A stretch of 6,228 nt of DNA from CAYLNH01 sp964384625 (GCA_964384625.1 CAYLNH010000350.1:1-6228); one strand, 5' to 3'. Positions 1 to 6,143 are shown, counted from the stretch's first letter. Notes: a model not told the origin generated them from the letters alone. Translations and numbers: made by a program.

Positions 1-3000
1 GCCCGCCAGAAACTCTCGGCCAAGGTCCAGAAAAAGAAATCGGAAGAGGTCACCGAAGACGACCTGCTCGGGGTCGACGACGACAGCGTTCCGGGGATGG
101 ACAACATGCGGCTGAAAGTGGCGGAAAGCGGGGTGCAGGCGCCGGTCATCAAGGACGACAACGTTCCGGCCGACGTGGTGCAGGATTACTGCCGGCCGCG
201 GCATCGGCCGAAGCTGGGGCCGGGCATGAAAAAGGTCGCCGGCGGCTACTACGGCCAGGGCCTGCAGTGTACCGGCAAAGGTGGTTTTACGGTTGACCTC
301 AACGCCCCGAAATCGGTCGAATGCTGGTTTAAGGTGGATGCGTTGCCGGCGGCGGAACAATGCCTCCTGTCCGTGGCTCAGGATGAGTCCAGGCTGCTCC
401 TGCGGCCGGACGGCAAGCTGGAGTTCCGGCTGAAAAAGCCGCACGGCAACGTCGGCACCAACCCGAATCTGAAGGATAAGATGTCGCCGGCCCAGATCGA
501 GCAGATCCTGGCGAAACCGGCGGACATCGTCTCGCCGGAGCCGATCAAGGTCGGGGAATGGACGCACGTCTGCATCTGGAGCAAACCGCACCCGACCCCC
601 GGCGGCGGCGAACCGTGGGACGCCCAACTGAAGGTCAACGGCGACGACGTGGCCTTTTACCTCAGCGAACGCTTCAACCAATACAGATTCTTCGGCTGGA
701 AACACTCGACGCTGACGATCGGCAGCAACGCCGCCGGCAAGCAAGCCTTCGTCGGTATGATCGACGAGGTCCGGTGTCTGACGCAGACGCGGACGTTCTA
801 CACCCGGCCGCCGATGCCGTTTATCGATCCGGCCGGCAAACGTCAGCTGCAGTTCGGCAAGCCGTGGTTCCGGGTCGATTCCACGGTCTTCCACGCGTCA
901 CTGGACCGCGGCACAAAGCTGGACCTGGACCAGGCCGGCGCCGGCAAGGTCGGCCTCAAGCTGCTGGCGGGTAAGGTCGAGGGCCTGCAGGTCCCCGGCG
1001 TTCGCGGCAACGGCTGGGTGCTGGATCCGGACATCGGGTTCCCGAGGTTCTCGCTGAAGGGCATCAAGGCGAACGCCGGCGCGCTCGAGTTCTGGCTGCG
1101 CCCCGTCAATTGGGACGACTGCACCGGCTACTGGCACCACTCGCCGCCGAAAGAGAAGTCGCTGTCGATCGCGCGGTTCTACGGCCGCGACAAGACCGAC
1201 GGCAAGGTGAAGGCGTATATGTGGTTCAATCTCGACCGCGCCCACAACAACGAACGCGGCCGCCTGCCGCTGTCGCCGGGGCGCTGGTATCATGTGGTCC
1301 TCAACTGGCATGGCTTCAATCGTTGGGCCGGTGTCACGATCCACACGGGCGAGAAACGACCAAAGACTTTCGGTTGCCGGCGGGACGAGAAGGTCATCAG
1401 GAACATCGAGCCGCTCTACGTCGAGTTCGGCATTACCAACAAGATCAAGCCGAAGTGGGGCAGCCGCGCAATGATCGAGATCGACGAGGTCGTCGGCTAC
1501 CACACCCGACTGGCAAAAGACGAGATCGAGCAGGCGTACAAACGCTGGCAGACCACGCTGGAGCCGATCCCTTTGTACAACGCGGGTTTCTCCTTCAAGT
1601 GGTCGCTGCAGCGGCTGGACTTCACCTTCACACCGATGCTGCCGGCCGGCGTCGAGGCCGAGAGCGCCACGGTCGCCCTGCACAACCTGGATCAGGGCGG
1701 CAAGATGGTCCTGGGCCCGTTCAAGATGACCATCGAGCAGCCCTGGAAAACCGTGACCGACAAGAAGACCAGAAAGAGCAAACGCGTGGAGGCCGGCTTG
1801 CCGCGCGGCCGCGTCGTGATGAATGACGGCAAGACCCTCCCCTACGCCGAGTATGAGTTTCGCTTTACCGCCTTCGACGCGGCCGGCAAGGCGGTCCTGC
1901 GGTCGAAGAAACACTGGGACTACGAAGAAGAGCCCTGGCGCCACTGCAAAGCCGGTATTCTCAGTGAAACCCCGCCCCCGTGGACCCCGATCAAAGCATC
2001 CAGGACCTCCCTGGAAACGCGCCTGACCCGGTACACGCTGAACGGCAACGGCCTGCCGCAGGAGATCCTTGCCGACGGCGTCAACATCCTGGCGGCCCCG
2101 TTCCAGTTCCTCGAAGACGGCAGGCCGATGACCGCGACCGGCTATCGCATGGGTGCGTCGAAAAATGTCGAGGTCGACTGGACCTCGACATTCAAGGGCA
2201 AGACCTGCGATATCGAGATGCACTGCCACGCCGAGTACGACGGCATGATCAAGTACACGTTGCGGCTGAAACCCAAGGGCAAAGTGGCGCCGATCGCATT
2301 CGTCATGCCGGTGAAAGAAACGCACGCCAAACGCTATATCTTCTACCCGATGGGCGCCCGGGGCGTGAGCACCGGCGAGGTCGGCAAGGGCAAGGAGATC
2401 CTCAATTCAAAAATCAGTTTCCGTGCCCTCTGGCGTGACTACCGCAAAGCCAGACGCCGCGACAAGAAACTCAAGTGGCAGGACTTCCTGGCGGCGAAGA
2501 AGAAAGGCGTGCGGCGGTATGGCTTCTACGGGCACGTGGACATCAACGACATGAACCGCGGGCTCTGGTGGTTCTGCGACAACGCCGCCGGCTGGCATCA
2601 GTCGAAGGGCGTTGGTGCGATCAAGATCGAGCGCCGCAACGGCGGCGTGGCGCTGGTGCTGAACCTCATCGCTGAGTCGGTCGAGTACAAAGACACCAAA
2701 CCCATTGTCTTTGCGGTGCTGCCGCATCCGGCGCGGCCGCTGCCGAAGGCCTACCGCAAGTACGAGCGCATCTCCAAGGACAAGGATCCGAGGAACTGCA
2801 TCATCTATGACGCCTTCCGGCCGTGGCCGCAGTCGCCCCGGGCAGGTGGGGCGTCGCTGAACATGAAGCTGTTCCCGGCGAGCGATCCGAAGAAACCGGA
2901 AGACGGACCCAGCTGGGACTACGCCGAAAGCTGCATCCCCAATATGAAGGCCACGATGCCCCATGGTCTCCGGACGCTGTACCTCTCCAAAGCCTGGTTC

Positions 3001-4149
3001 AGCTGCCGCGCCGGCCGCTACGACGGCTGGGAGTGGCGCTCCGGCGGCGGCGCCGTGTCGCTGACGCCGTGGTTCGTCAACTACCTTTGCTGGGAGATGA
3101 ACGAATGGATCGGCCGCGGCATCTGGGACGCCATCTACCTGGACGAATGCTACGAGCATCCGGCGCGCAATCTGCTCGCCGGGTTCTCCGTCAGACTGCC
3201 GGACGGCTCGGAACAACCCGGCGTGACGAATTTCCAGTTCCGCGAACTGATGAAGCGCTGGCGCAATATCTTCCACCAGCACGGCAAAGAGCCGGTGGTG
3301 ATCGCCCATCACACCTATTCCTGGCAGTACCATGGACTGGTGTTTACCGACTCCCATCTGGACGGCGAGAACGCGCCGATCGTCAGTCTGACCAGTCGTG
3401 ACTGGATCGACAGCACCAGTAAGCATCGCTATGAATGCCTGCAGAACAGCCGGCTCTGGGGCATCAGCTCGTTCTACATGCCGTTCATCTCGGAAGGCGG
3501 CTTTCACAACAAGGGCTTCAACCGGTATCCGCGCTGGCAGTGGCGCATGGCCCGTCAGGCGCAGAGCCAGTTTGCCCACTACGAGGTGGCCACCGTCTAT
3601 GAAGGGCAGGGCGCCCAGGTCTACAACAAGTTCTGGGGCGATGTCCTTGCCTGGGGCGGCGCCGATCCGGACAAGGCCACCTTCCACCCGTACTGGGACA
3701 ACGCCGAATACATCGACGTCGAAGACCAGGGCAATAACACGCTGGTCTCGTTCTACAAACAGAAGGGCAAGATCCTGTTGATTGCCAGCAACCGCCGGCG
3801 GCAGGATTACGACGTCAAGGTGAAGCTCGACCTCAAGGCGCTGGGGTTGCGGGCGAAGCCGACGCTGAAGGTGTTGGATTCGTCCTACCCGCCGGTAAAG
3901 GGTCCCGACCAGTTGTCCAAGGATGACCTGGCCGCTCTGAAGCAGAAGGCCGCCGAGAGCATCGAGCGCAATGCTGAAACCGGCGGCGACCTCGACCTCG
4001 ATGAGGAAATGGCGCTGGACGAAATCGACGAGGTCTTCGAGGACGAGAAGAAGCAGGCGAAGAAAGCCGCCAGCAAGCCGACGATTGAAGGCAACGTCGT
4101 GATCCTCCCGTGCCGGCCCAAAGACTTCCGGATGGTTGCCATCGAGTGA
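1..4149 (+). CDS. Large LamG + GH123-like (DUF6067) glycoside hydrolase-type protein, 5' end outside the window
   Basis: The frame is open from base 1, so the gene is 5'-incomplete. The first in-window ATG (97) has no Shine-Dalgarno and no signal peptide after it; residues below are numbered from it. LamG/concanavalin-A-like sandwiches span about 49-232 (ending GMIDEV) and 265-485 (ALEFWLRP, GRWYHVVLNW, IEIDEV). A beta domain covers about 489-620. The DUF6067/GH123 N-terminal signature follows: PPPWTPI (626-632), GNGLPQEIL near 650, RGLWWF..NAAGW (821-833). A TIM-barrel-like part spans about 900-1200 with AIYLDECYE (D1016-E1017), IAHHTY (1069-1074) and LDGEN (1088-1092); a terminal beta domain ends in PKDFRMV. 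GH123 enzymes cleave N-acetylgalactosaminides by substrate assistance with an adjacent Asp-Glu pair; the visible pair fits, but substrate and activity are inference. Odd parts are a basic insert (776-807) and an acidic one (about 1270-1328). Export is expected, but any signal lies upstream. Confidence 0.85.
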   Translation, partial: ARQKLSAKVQKKKSEEVTEDDLLGVDDDSVPGMDNMRLKVAESGVQAPVIKDDNVPADVVQDYCRPRHRPKLGPGMKKVAGGYYGQGLQCTGKGGFTVDLNAPKSVECWFKVDALPAAEQCLLSVAQDESRLLLRPDGKLEFRLKKPHGNVGTNPNLKDKMSPAQIEQILAKPADIVSPEPIKVGEWTHVCIWSKPHPTPGGGEPWDAQLKVNGDDVAFYLSERFNQYRFFGWKHSTLTIGSNAAGKQAFVGMIDEVRCLTQTRTFYTRPPMPFIDPAGKRQLQFGKPWFRVDSTVFHASLDRGTKLDLDQAGAGKVGLKLLAGKVEGLQVPGVRGNGWVLDPDIGFPRFSLKGIKANAGALEFWLRPVNWDDCTGYWHHSPPKEKSLSIARFYGRDKTDGKVKAYMWFNLDRAHNNERGRLPLSPGRWYHVVLNWHGFNRWAGVTIHTGEKRPKTFGCRRDEKVIRNIEPLYVEFGITNKIKPKWGSRAMIEIDEVVGYHTRLAKDEIEQAYKRWQTTLEPIPLYNAGFSFKWSLQRLDFTFTPMLPAGVEAESATVALHNLDQGGKMVLGPFKMTIEQPWKTVTDKKTRKSKRVEAGLPRGRVVMNDGKTLPYAEYEFRFTAFDAAGKAVLRSKKHWDYEEEPWRHCKAGILSETPPPWTPIKASRTSLETRLTRYTLNGNGLPQEILADGVNILAAPFQFLEDGRPMTATGYRMGASKNVEVDWTSTFKGKTCDIEMHCHAEYDGMIKYTLRLKPKGKVAPIAFVMPVKETHAKRYIFYPMGARGVSTGEVGKGKEILNSKISFRALWRDYRKARRRDKKLKWQDFLAAKKKGVRRYGFYGHVDINDMNRGLWWFCDNAAGWHQSKGVGAIKIERRNGGVALVLNLIAESVEYKDTKPIVFAVLPHPARPLPKAYRKYERISKDKDPRNCIIYDAFRPWPQSPRAGGASLNMKLFPASDPKKPEDGPSWDYAESCIPNMKATMPHGLRTLYLSKAWFSCRAGRYDGWEWRSGGGAVSLTPWFVNYLCWEMNEWIGRGIWDAIYLDECYEHPARNLLAGFSVRLPDGSEQPGVTNFQFRELMKRWRNIFHQHGKEPVVIAHHTYSWQYHGLVFTDSHLDGENAPIVSLTSRDWIDSTSKHRYECLQNSRLWGISSFYMPFISEGGFHNKGFNRYPRWQWRMARQAQSQFAHYEVATVYEGQGAQVYNKFWGDVLAWGGADPDKATFHPYWDNAEYIDVEDQGNNTLVSFYKQKGKILLIASNRRRQDYDVKVKLDLKALGLRAKPTLKVLDSSYPPVKGPDQLSKDDLAALKQKAAESIERNAETGGDLDLDEEMALDEIDEVFEDEKKQAKKAASKPTIEGNVVILPCRPKDFRMVAIE

Positions 4150-4156
4150 TCTCTTG

Positions 4157-4188
4157 TTTCGGAAGGACTCGCGACCAGCGACGTGCGG
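4157..4188 (+). repeat. Dispersed intergenic repeat, copy 1
   Basis: It starts eight bases after the first gene's stop codon. TTTCGGAAGGAC (4157-4168) is followed by GCGACCAGCGACGTGCGG (4171-4188). The same two blocks recur in the same order and orientation at 5506-5544, after the second large gene, with 11/12 and 17/18 matches. Two copies behind unrelated genes indicate a dispersed element, not gene sequence. Confidence 0.7.
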
Positions 4189-4214
4189 GTGTATCGCTCG
4201 CGCATCCCATGTAT

Positions 4215-4234
4215 CATGAGCATCCCTGCTCATG
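4215..4234 (+). repeat. Perfect 8-bp hairpin downstream of the glycosidase-like gene
   Basis: CATGAGCA and TGCTCATG are exact reverse complements around a TCCC loop. It lies 65 bases after the stop codon and is not followed by a T-run, so it is a weak candidate for an intrinsic terminator. It could stabilise the 3' end of the transcript or be part of the repeat mosaic. Confidence 0.6.
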
Positions 4235-4240
4235 CCCCGT

Positions 4241-4256
4241 TTCGGCGATAGCCGAA
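4241..4256 (+). repeat. Perfect 6-bp hairpin
   Basis: TTCGGC and GCCGAA pair around a GATA loop, seven bases after the preceding hairpin. No T-tract follows. It belongs to the same run of stem-loops; its function is unknown. Confidence 0.55.
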
Positions 4257-4270
4257 GGTGTCTAAGCTGC

Positions 4271-4352
4271 ATCGCCAGCTCGGCTGGCTCCTGCATCCTG
4301 CATCCTGCATCCTGTATCGCCAGTTCCGCTGGCACTTGCATCTTGCATCCCG
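4271..4352 (+). repeat. Imperfect 45-bp tandem repeat, two units, each with a hairpin
   Basis: Unit 1 begins at 4271 and unit 2 at 4316, both with ATCGCCAG. Over the first 35 positions 30 match. Each unit opens with an inverted repeat: GCCAGC-TCG-GCTGGC (4274-4288) and GCCAG-TTCCG-CTGGC (4319-4333). The arms are kept while loop bases differ. TGCATC-type short repeats follow in both. No open frame with gene character runs through it. Confidence 0.75.
4290..4317 (+). repeat. CCTGCAT 7-bp tandem array
   Basis: Three exact copies of CCTGCAT are followed by CCTGTAT. Two related copies, CTTGCAT, sit at 4335-4348. This is a short tandem repeat likely to vary in copy number by slippage. It is nested in the first 45-bp unit. 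Confidence 0.85.
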
Positions 4353-4401
4353 CTTCGCGTGAGTCATGTTCCTATCTCAACCCGGTACAGGTACAAAGCA
4401 G

Positions 4402-5394
4402 ATGGCCAGAACAAGCGCAACAAGCAGATTGCTCGGACTCTTTCTGATCTTCGTCAGTGTTGTCCTGCTTGCCCTCGTCGCGTTCCATCGCGGTTCCCGG
4501 GCCGACGGCCGTGTCCCGGATGACAAGTCGTCGGGCGAGACAACTCCCGGGACGCCGAAGGACCTCCTGAGCTATGCCGAGCTGCCGGCAATCCATGTGA
4601 CCGTAACCAACCCGGCGGCGCTGGCCGTCGACAGCGACGGCAACATCTATGTCGGCGGCCGGACGATTGCCGCGCTGAATCCGGCCGGCAAACAGCAGGC
4701 GGCTTCCGCCCGGTTCGAGAACCCTGTGACGGCACTGGCCGTGGTCGGCGCCGAGATGGTGTTTGCCGCCTGCCGGAACGAAGTCCGGATCCTGCAGCGC
4801 CAAGGGGATCGGCTCGAGTCCCGTGGCGTCTGGGCCACGCTTGACGAAGGTGCGGTCATCAGTTCCATCGCCGCCGGCAGCGGCTGTGTCGTGGTTGCCG
4901 ACAGCCTGGCGCGATCCGCCTGGATCTACAATCTCGAAGGCGAGCGCGTCGGTCAATTGCGATCCTCCGATGCCAACGGCTTCACGACTCCCGACCTGTT
5001 GATGGATGTTGCGATCGCGCCCGACGCCACCATCTGGGTGGCCAACCCGGGCCGCCACCGGCTGGAGAGTTTCGACCGCAAAGGGAATCCCGGCCGCATG
5101 TGGGGTGCGGCGTCGACAACCCTCGAGGGCTTCGCCGGCCGCAGCAATCCGGCACACTTCGCCATCTTGGCGGACGGCTCCTTCATCACGGCCGAAACCA
5201 GCGTGGTCCGCATCAAGGTTTACCGTCCGAACGGTACGCTGGACGCGGTCGTTGCCGAACCCGATGCCTTTGCGGCGAACGCCAGGGACCTTGACCTGGC
5301 CGTTGATCGCGCCGGCCGCATCTTCATCCTCGACACCAAAGCCAACGCCATCCGCATCTTCAGCCGCACGCCGGCCGAAACTCACCCAAAGTAG
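4402..5394 (+). CDS. Membrane-anchored NHL-repeat beta-propeller protein
   Basis: This 330-residue protein has an N-terminal hydrophobic anchor (about 10-28) behind a short basic stretch (R3, R9), then a polar linker, so the propeller should lie outside the cytoplasm. About six NHL-like blades are visible, starting near residues 70 (NPAALAVDSDGNIYVGG), 107, 152, 200 (MDVAIAPDATIWVANPGRHR), 249 and 296 (DLDLAVDRAGRIFILD). NHL propellers are mostly binding scaffolds, and no catalytic motif is seen. It resembles planctomycete-type NHL proteins that, from memory, carry GFCGCCNP; here the segment reads GFAGRSNP (242-249). ATG 4402 is preferred over ATG 4366: the extra 12 codons use CTA, TCT and ACA, unusual here, and follow an in-frame stop at 4360. 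Neither start has a clear ribosome-binding site. The TAG stop lies inside an intergenic repeat unit. The ligand is unknown. Confidence 0.85.
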   Translation: MARTSATSRLLGLFLIFVSVVLLALVAFHRGSRADGRVPDDKSSGETTPGTPKDLLSYAELPAIHVTVTNPAALAVDSDGNIYVGGRTIAALNPAGKQQAASARFENPVTALAVVGAEMVFAACRNEVRILQRQGDRLESRGVWATLDEGAVISSIAAGSGCVVVADSLARSAWIYNLEGERVGQLRSSDANGFTTPDLLMDVAIAPDATIWVANPGRHRLESFDRKGNPGRMWGAASTTLEGFAGRSNPAHFAILADGSFITAETSVVRIKVYRPNGTLDAVVAEPDAFAANARDLDLAVDRAGRIFILDTKANAIRIFSRTPAETHPK

Positions 5395-5402
5395 CCTGCC
5401 TC
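5387..5402 (+). repeat. CAAAGTAGCC repeat, copy 1, overlapping the NHL gene stop
   Basis: CAAAGTAGCCTGCCTC matches the copy at 5451-5466 in 15 of 16 positions. The TAG at 5392-5394 that ends the NHL gene is part of the repeat, so the last codons of the gene may have been supplied by the element. Confidence 0.65.
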
Positions 5403-5411
5403 ACAGCGGCA

Positions 5412-5444
5412 CCGCGGCGCTTTCAGCAAGCCGTCCGCGGCGCT
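5412..5444 (+). repeat. CCGCGGCGCT direct repeat pair
   Basis: Exact 10-base copies lie at 5412-5421 and 5435-5444, between the two CAAAGTAGCC units. The whole block 5387-5476 therefore looks like a composite repeat and not unique spacer sequence. Confidence 0.6.
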
Positions 5445-5450
5445 CCTTCA

Positions 5451-5466
5451 CAAAGTAGCCCGCCTC
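5451..5466 (+). repeat. CAAAGTAGCC repeat, copy 2
   Basis: CAAAGTAGCCCGCCTC is the second copy of the unit at the NHL gene's end, 64 bases on. Its last seven bases form the left arm of the hairpin at 5460-5476. Confidence 0.65.
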
Positions 5467-5484
5467 TCCGAGGCGGTTTCTCTC
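5460..5484 (+). terminator. Terminator-like hairpin after the NHL gene
   Basis: CCGCCTC and GAGGCGG form a perfect 7-bp GC-only-but-one stem with a TCC loop, followed by TTTCTCTC. Its place 66 bases after the stop codon suits intrinsic termination of the plus-strand gene, although the T-tract is interrupted by C. It overlaps a repeat unit, so it may instead be a dispersed hairpin element that happens to work as a terminator. Confidence 0.45.
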
Positions 5485-5505
5485 GGCCGGGGAGCTTCCT
5501 GCCTT

Positions 5506-5544
5506 TTTCGGAGGGACCGGCGACGCGCGACCAGCGACGCGCGG
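5506..5544 (+). repeat. Dispersed intergenic repeat, copy 2
   Basis: TTTCGGAGGGAC (5506-5517) and GCGACCAGCGACGCGCGG (5527-5544) match the copy at 4157-4188. This copy is longer because GCGACGCGCG is itself present twice (5520-5529 and 5534-5543, period 14). It ends five bases before the stop codon of the minus-strand membrane-protein gene. Confidence 0.7.
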
Positions 5545-5548
5545 ATTC

Positions 5549-5821
5549 TCAGAACCTGGCGCTTTCGGCTCCCGCTCTTCCGTGGGACATCTTGCCTGTG
5601 GGCCCAGCGCAGTGCGGCCCAAAGCCCTCGACAGCATTGCGATTGTTCTTCTCACGGCACAAATAGCAGAGCCCCAGCAGGAATGCCGCAAATACTGCTG
5701 CCGCAATCGCACGAGCCAGTCTCGTCTGTTGGGCTTCCCACCGCATCACATGCCGTTTCACCGGCCCCGGTTCATGCCACTCAAGCAACGCCTTCTGATG
5801 TGCAAACGTTATGCCCTTCAT
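5549..5821 (-). CDS. Small single-pass membrane protein, hypothetical
   Basis: The frame encodes 90 residues beginning MKGITFAHQ. It starts within the stop codon of the upstream minus-strand gene (ATGA, 5821-5818) behind a purine-rich GGAAGAAGAG, which supports translational coupling. Residues 1-35 are polar and basic; about 36-55 (AIAAAVFAAFLLGLCYLC) form one hydrophobic segment with two cysteines, followed by REKNNRN. A positive cluster on both sides leaves topology unclear. Residues 64-90 are glycine-, arginine- and alanine-rich and coincide with repeat-like DNA, so the ancestral C-terminus may have been shorter. I do not recognise a family. The overlap and transmembrane segment favour a real gene; the odd tail argues for caution. 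Confidence 0.45.
   Translation of the reverse strand: MKGITFAHQKALLEWHEPGPVKRHVMRWEAQQTRLARAIAAAVFAAFLLGLCYLCREKNNRNAVEGFGPHCAGPTGKMSHGRAGAESARF
5552..5632. repeat. Probable dispersed repeat under the 3' end of the membrane-protein gene
   Basis: TGGGACATCTTGCCTGTGGG (5583-5602) resembles, from memory, a widespread intergenic motif in PVC genomes with GGGACA...CTTGCCTGTCCC symmetry, here degenerated. A nearby inverted pair TGGGCC/GGCCCA (5599-5604, 5616-5621) adds structure. The identification as a repeat rests on recollection and on the poor protein character of all frames here. Confidence 0.35.
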
Positions 5822-5997
5822 CTCTTCTTCCGTTCGCCATGAACATCCCCCCGAATCGCCATGAATGCCTCGAGCTTTGCCGCCGGTGTCTGCAACTGCC
5901 AATACTCAAGATCCCAGCGTTCGGCCTCTTCAAAACTGAGCGACTTGTGCGACTGCATGCGTTGTCGCCGCACTGCCGATCTCTCTGCCAGAGTCAT
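5818..5997 (-). CDS. Small SFEEAE-type protein, hypothetical
   Basis: The gene encodes 59 charged residues and no membrane segment. The start at 5997 is chosen because AAGGAGG lies 10 bases upstream (6014-6008), although the frame stays open further upstream to the window edge. Residues 21-38 read SFEEAERWDLEYWQLQTP, then KLEAFMAIRGDV and a basic end (ERKKR). The pattern SFEEAE..D..Y....TP...LE resembles small proteins often encoded beside nucleotidyltransferase-like genes, possibly toxin-antitoxin-like. That link is from memory and no nucleotidyltransferase is visible here. It overlaps the downstream membrane-protein gene by ATGA, so the two are probably co-translated. Function is unknown. 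Confidence 0.55.
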   Translation of the reverse strand: MTLAERSAVRRQRMQSHKSLSFEEAERWDLEYWQLQTPAAKLEAFMAIRGDVHGERKKR

Positions 5998-6007
5998 CGG
6001 TTCATCC

Positions 6008-6014
6008 CCTCCTT
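6008..6014 (-). promoter_or_regulatory. Strong Shine-Dalgarno deciding the start of the small SFEEAE gene
   Basis: On the minus strand AAGGAGG is followed, after 10 bases, by the ATG at 5997. A nearer out-of-frame ATG at 6005 encodes only Met-Asn-Arg before a TGA that overlaps the chosen ATG. This is the clearest ribosome-binding site in the window. Confidence 0.6.
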
Positions 6015-6082
6015 GACCTTCTAATGGGCGCATGTCACTTCCGTAGGCGTTTCCTGCCAACAATTGGCTCGATCCTACGACC

Positions 6083-6103
6083 CCAGGCGGTTTATCCGCC
6101 TGG
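6083..6103. repeat. Perfect 8-bp hairpin
   Basis: CCAGGCGG and CCGCCTGG pair around TTTAT. It lies upstream of the minus-strand pair. There is no T-tract on either side, so a terminator role is unlikely. It is probably a dispersed stem-loop or a transcript leader structure. Confidence 0.6.
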
Positions 6104-6143
6104 TGAAGAAATTCATTAGTGGCTGCAAGCCCTCGCCCCTCAC

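Larger units (their letters stand above)
4150..4401. other. Gene-free, hairpin- and repeat-rich gap between the two large genes
   Basis: I see no credible gene, promoter or U-tract terminator in these 252 bases. They contain, in order, one copy of a repeat that recurs after the next gene, two perfect hairpins, a 45-bp imperfect tandem repeat with a hairpin in each unit, and a 7-mer array. The gap is probably mostly repeat-derived. The promoter of the downstream gene could lie here, but no convincing -35/-10 pair was found. Confidence 0.7.

Noticed and set aside
898..2325. 475-codon open frame on the minus strand
   Set aside because: It lies wholly antisense to the glycosidase-like gene, whose domains are recognisable. 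Its product lacks domain character, and long antisense frames are common in GC-rich genes.
2407..4341. 644-codon open frame on the minus strand
   Set aside because: It is antisense to the barrel and C-terminal parts of the glycosidase-like gene, and its N-terminus is made of the intergenic 7-mer and 45-bp repeats. No recognisable motif is present.
4271..4352. Possible CRISPR array
   Set aside because: The units are adjacent tandem copies with no unique spacers, and no cas gene is visible.
4336..4401. TTGCAT as a -35 box for the NHL gene
   Set aside because: The copies belong to the 7-mer repeats, and no -10-like hexamer lies 16-18 bases downstream.
4372..5385. 337-codon open frame on the minus strand
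   Set aside because: It mirrors the NHL-repeat gene, whose blades are clear on the plus strand. The antisense product shows no domain pattern.
5683..6024. 113-codon plus-strand open frame
   Set aside because: It overlaps the minus-strand pair, which has a strong Shine-Dalgarno and an ATGA junction. The plus product is rich in Pro, His and Cys without a start signal or domain.
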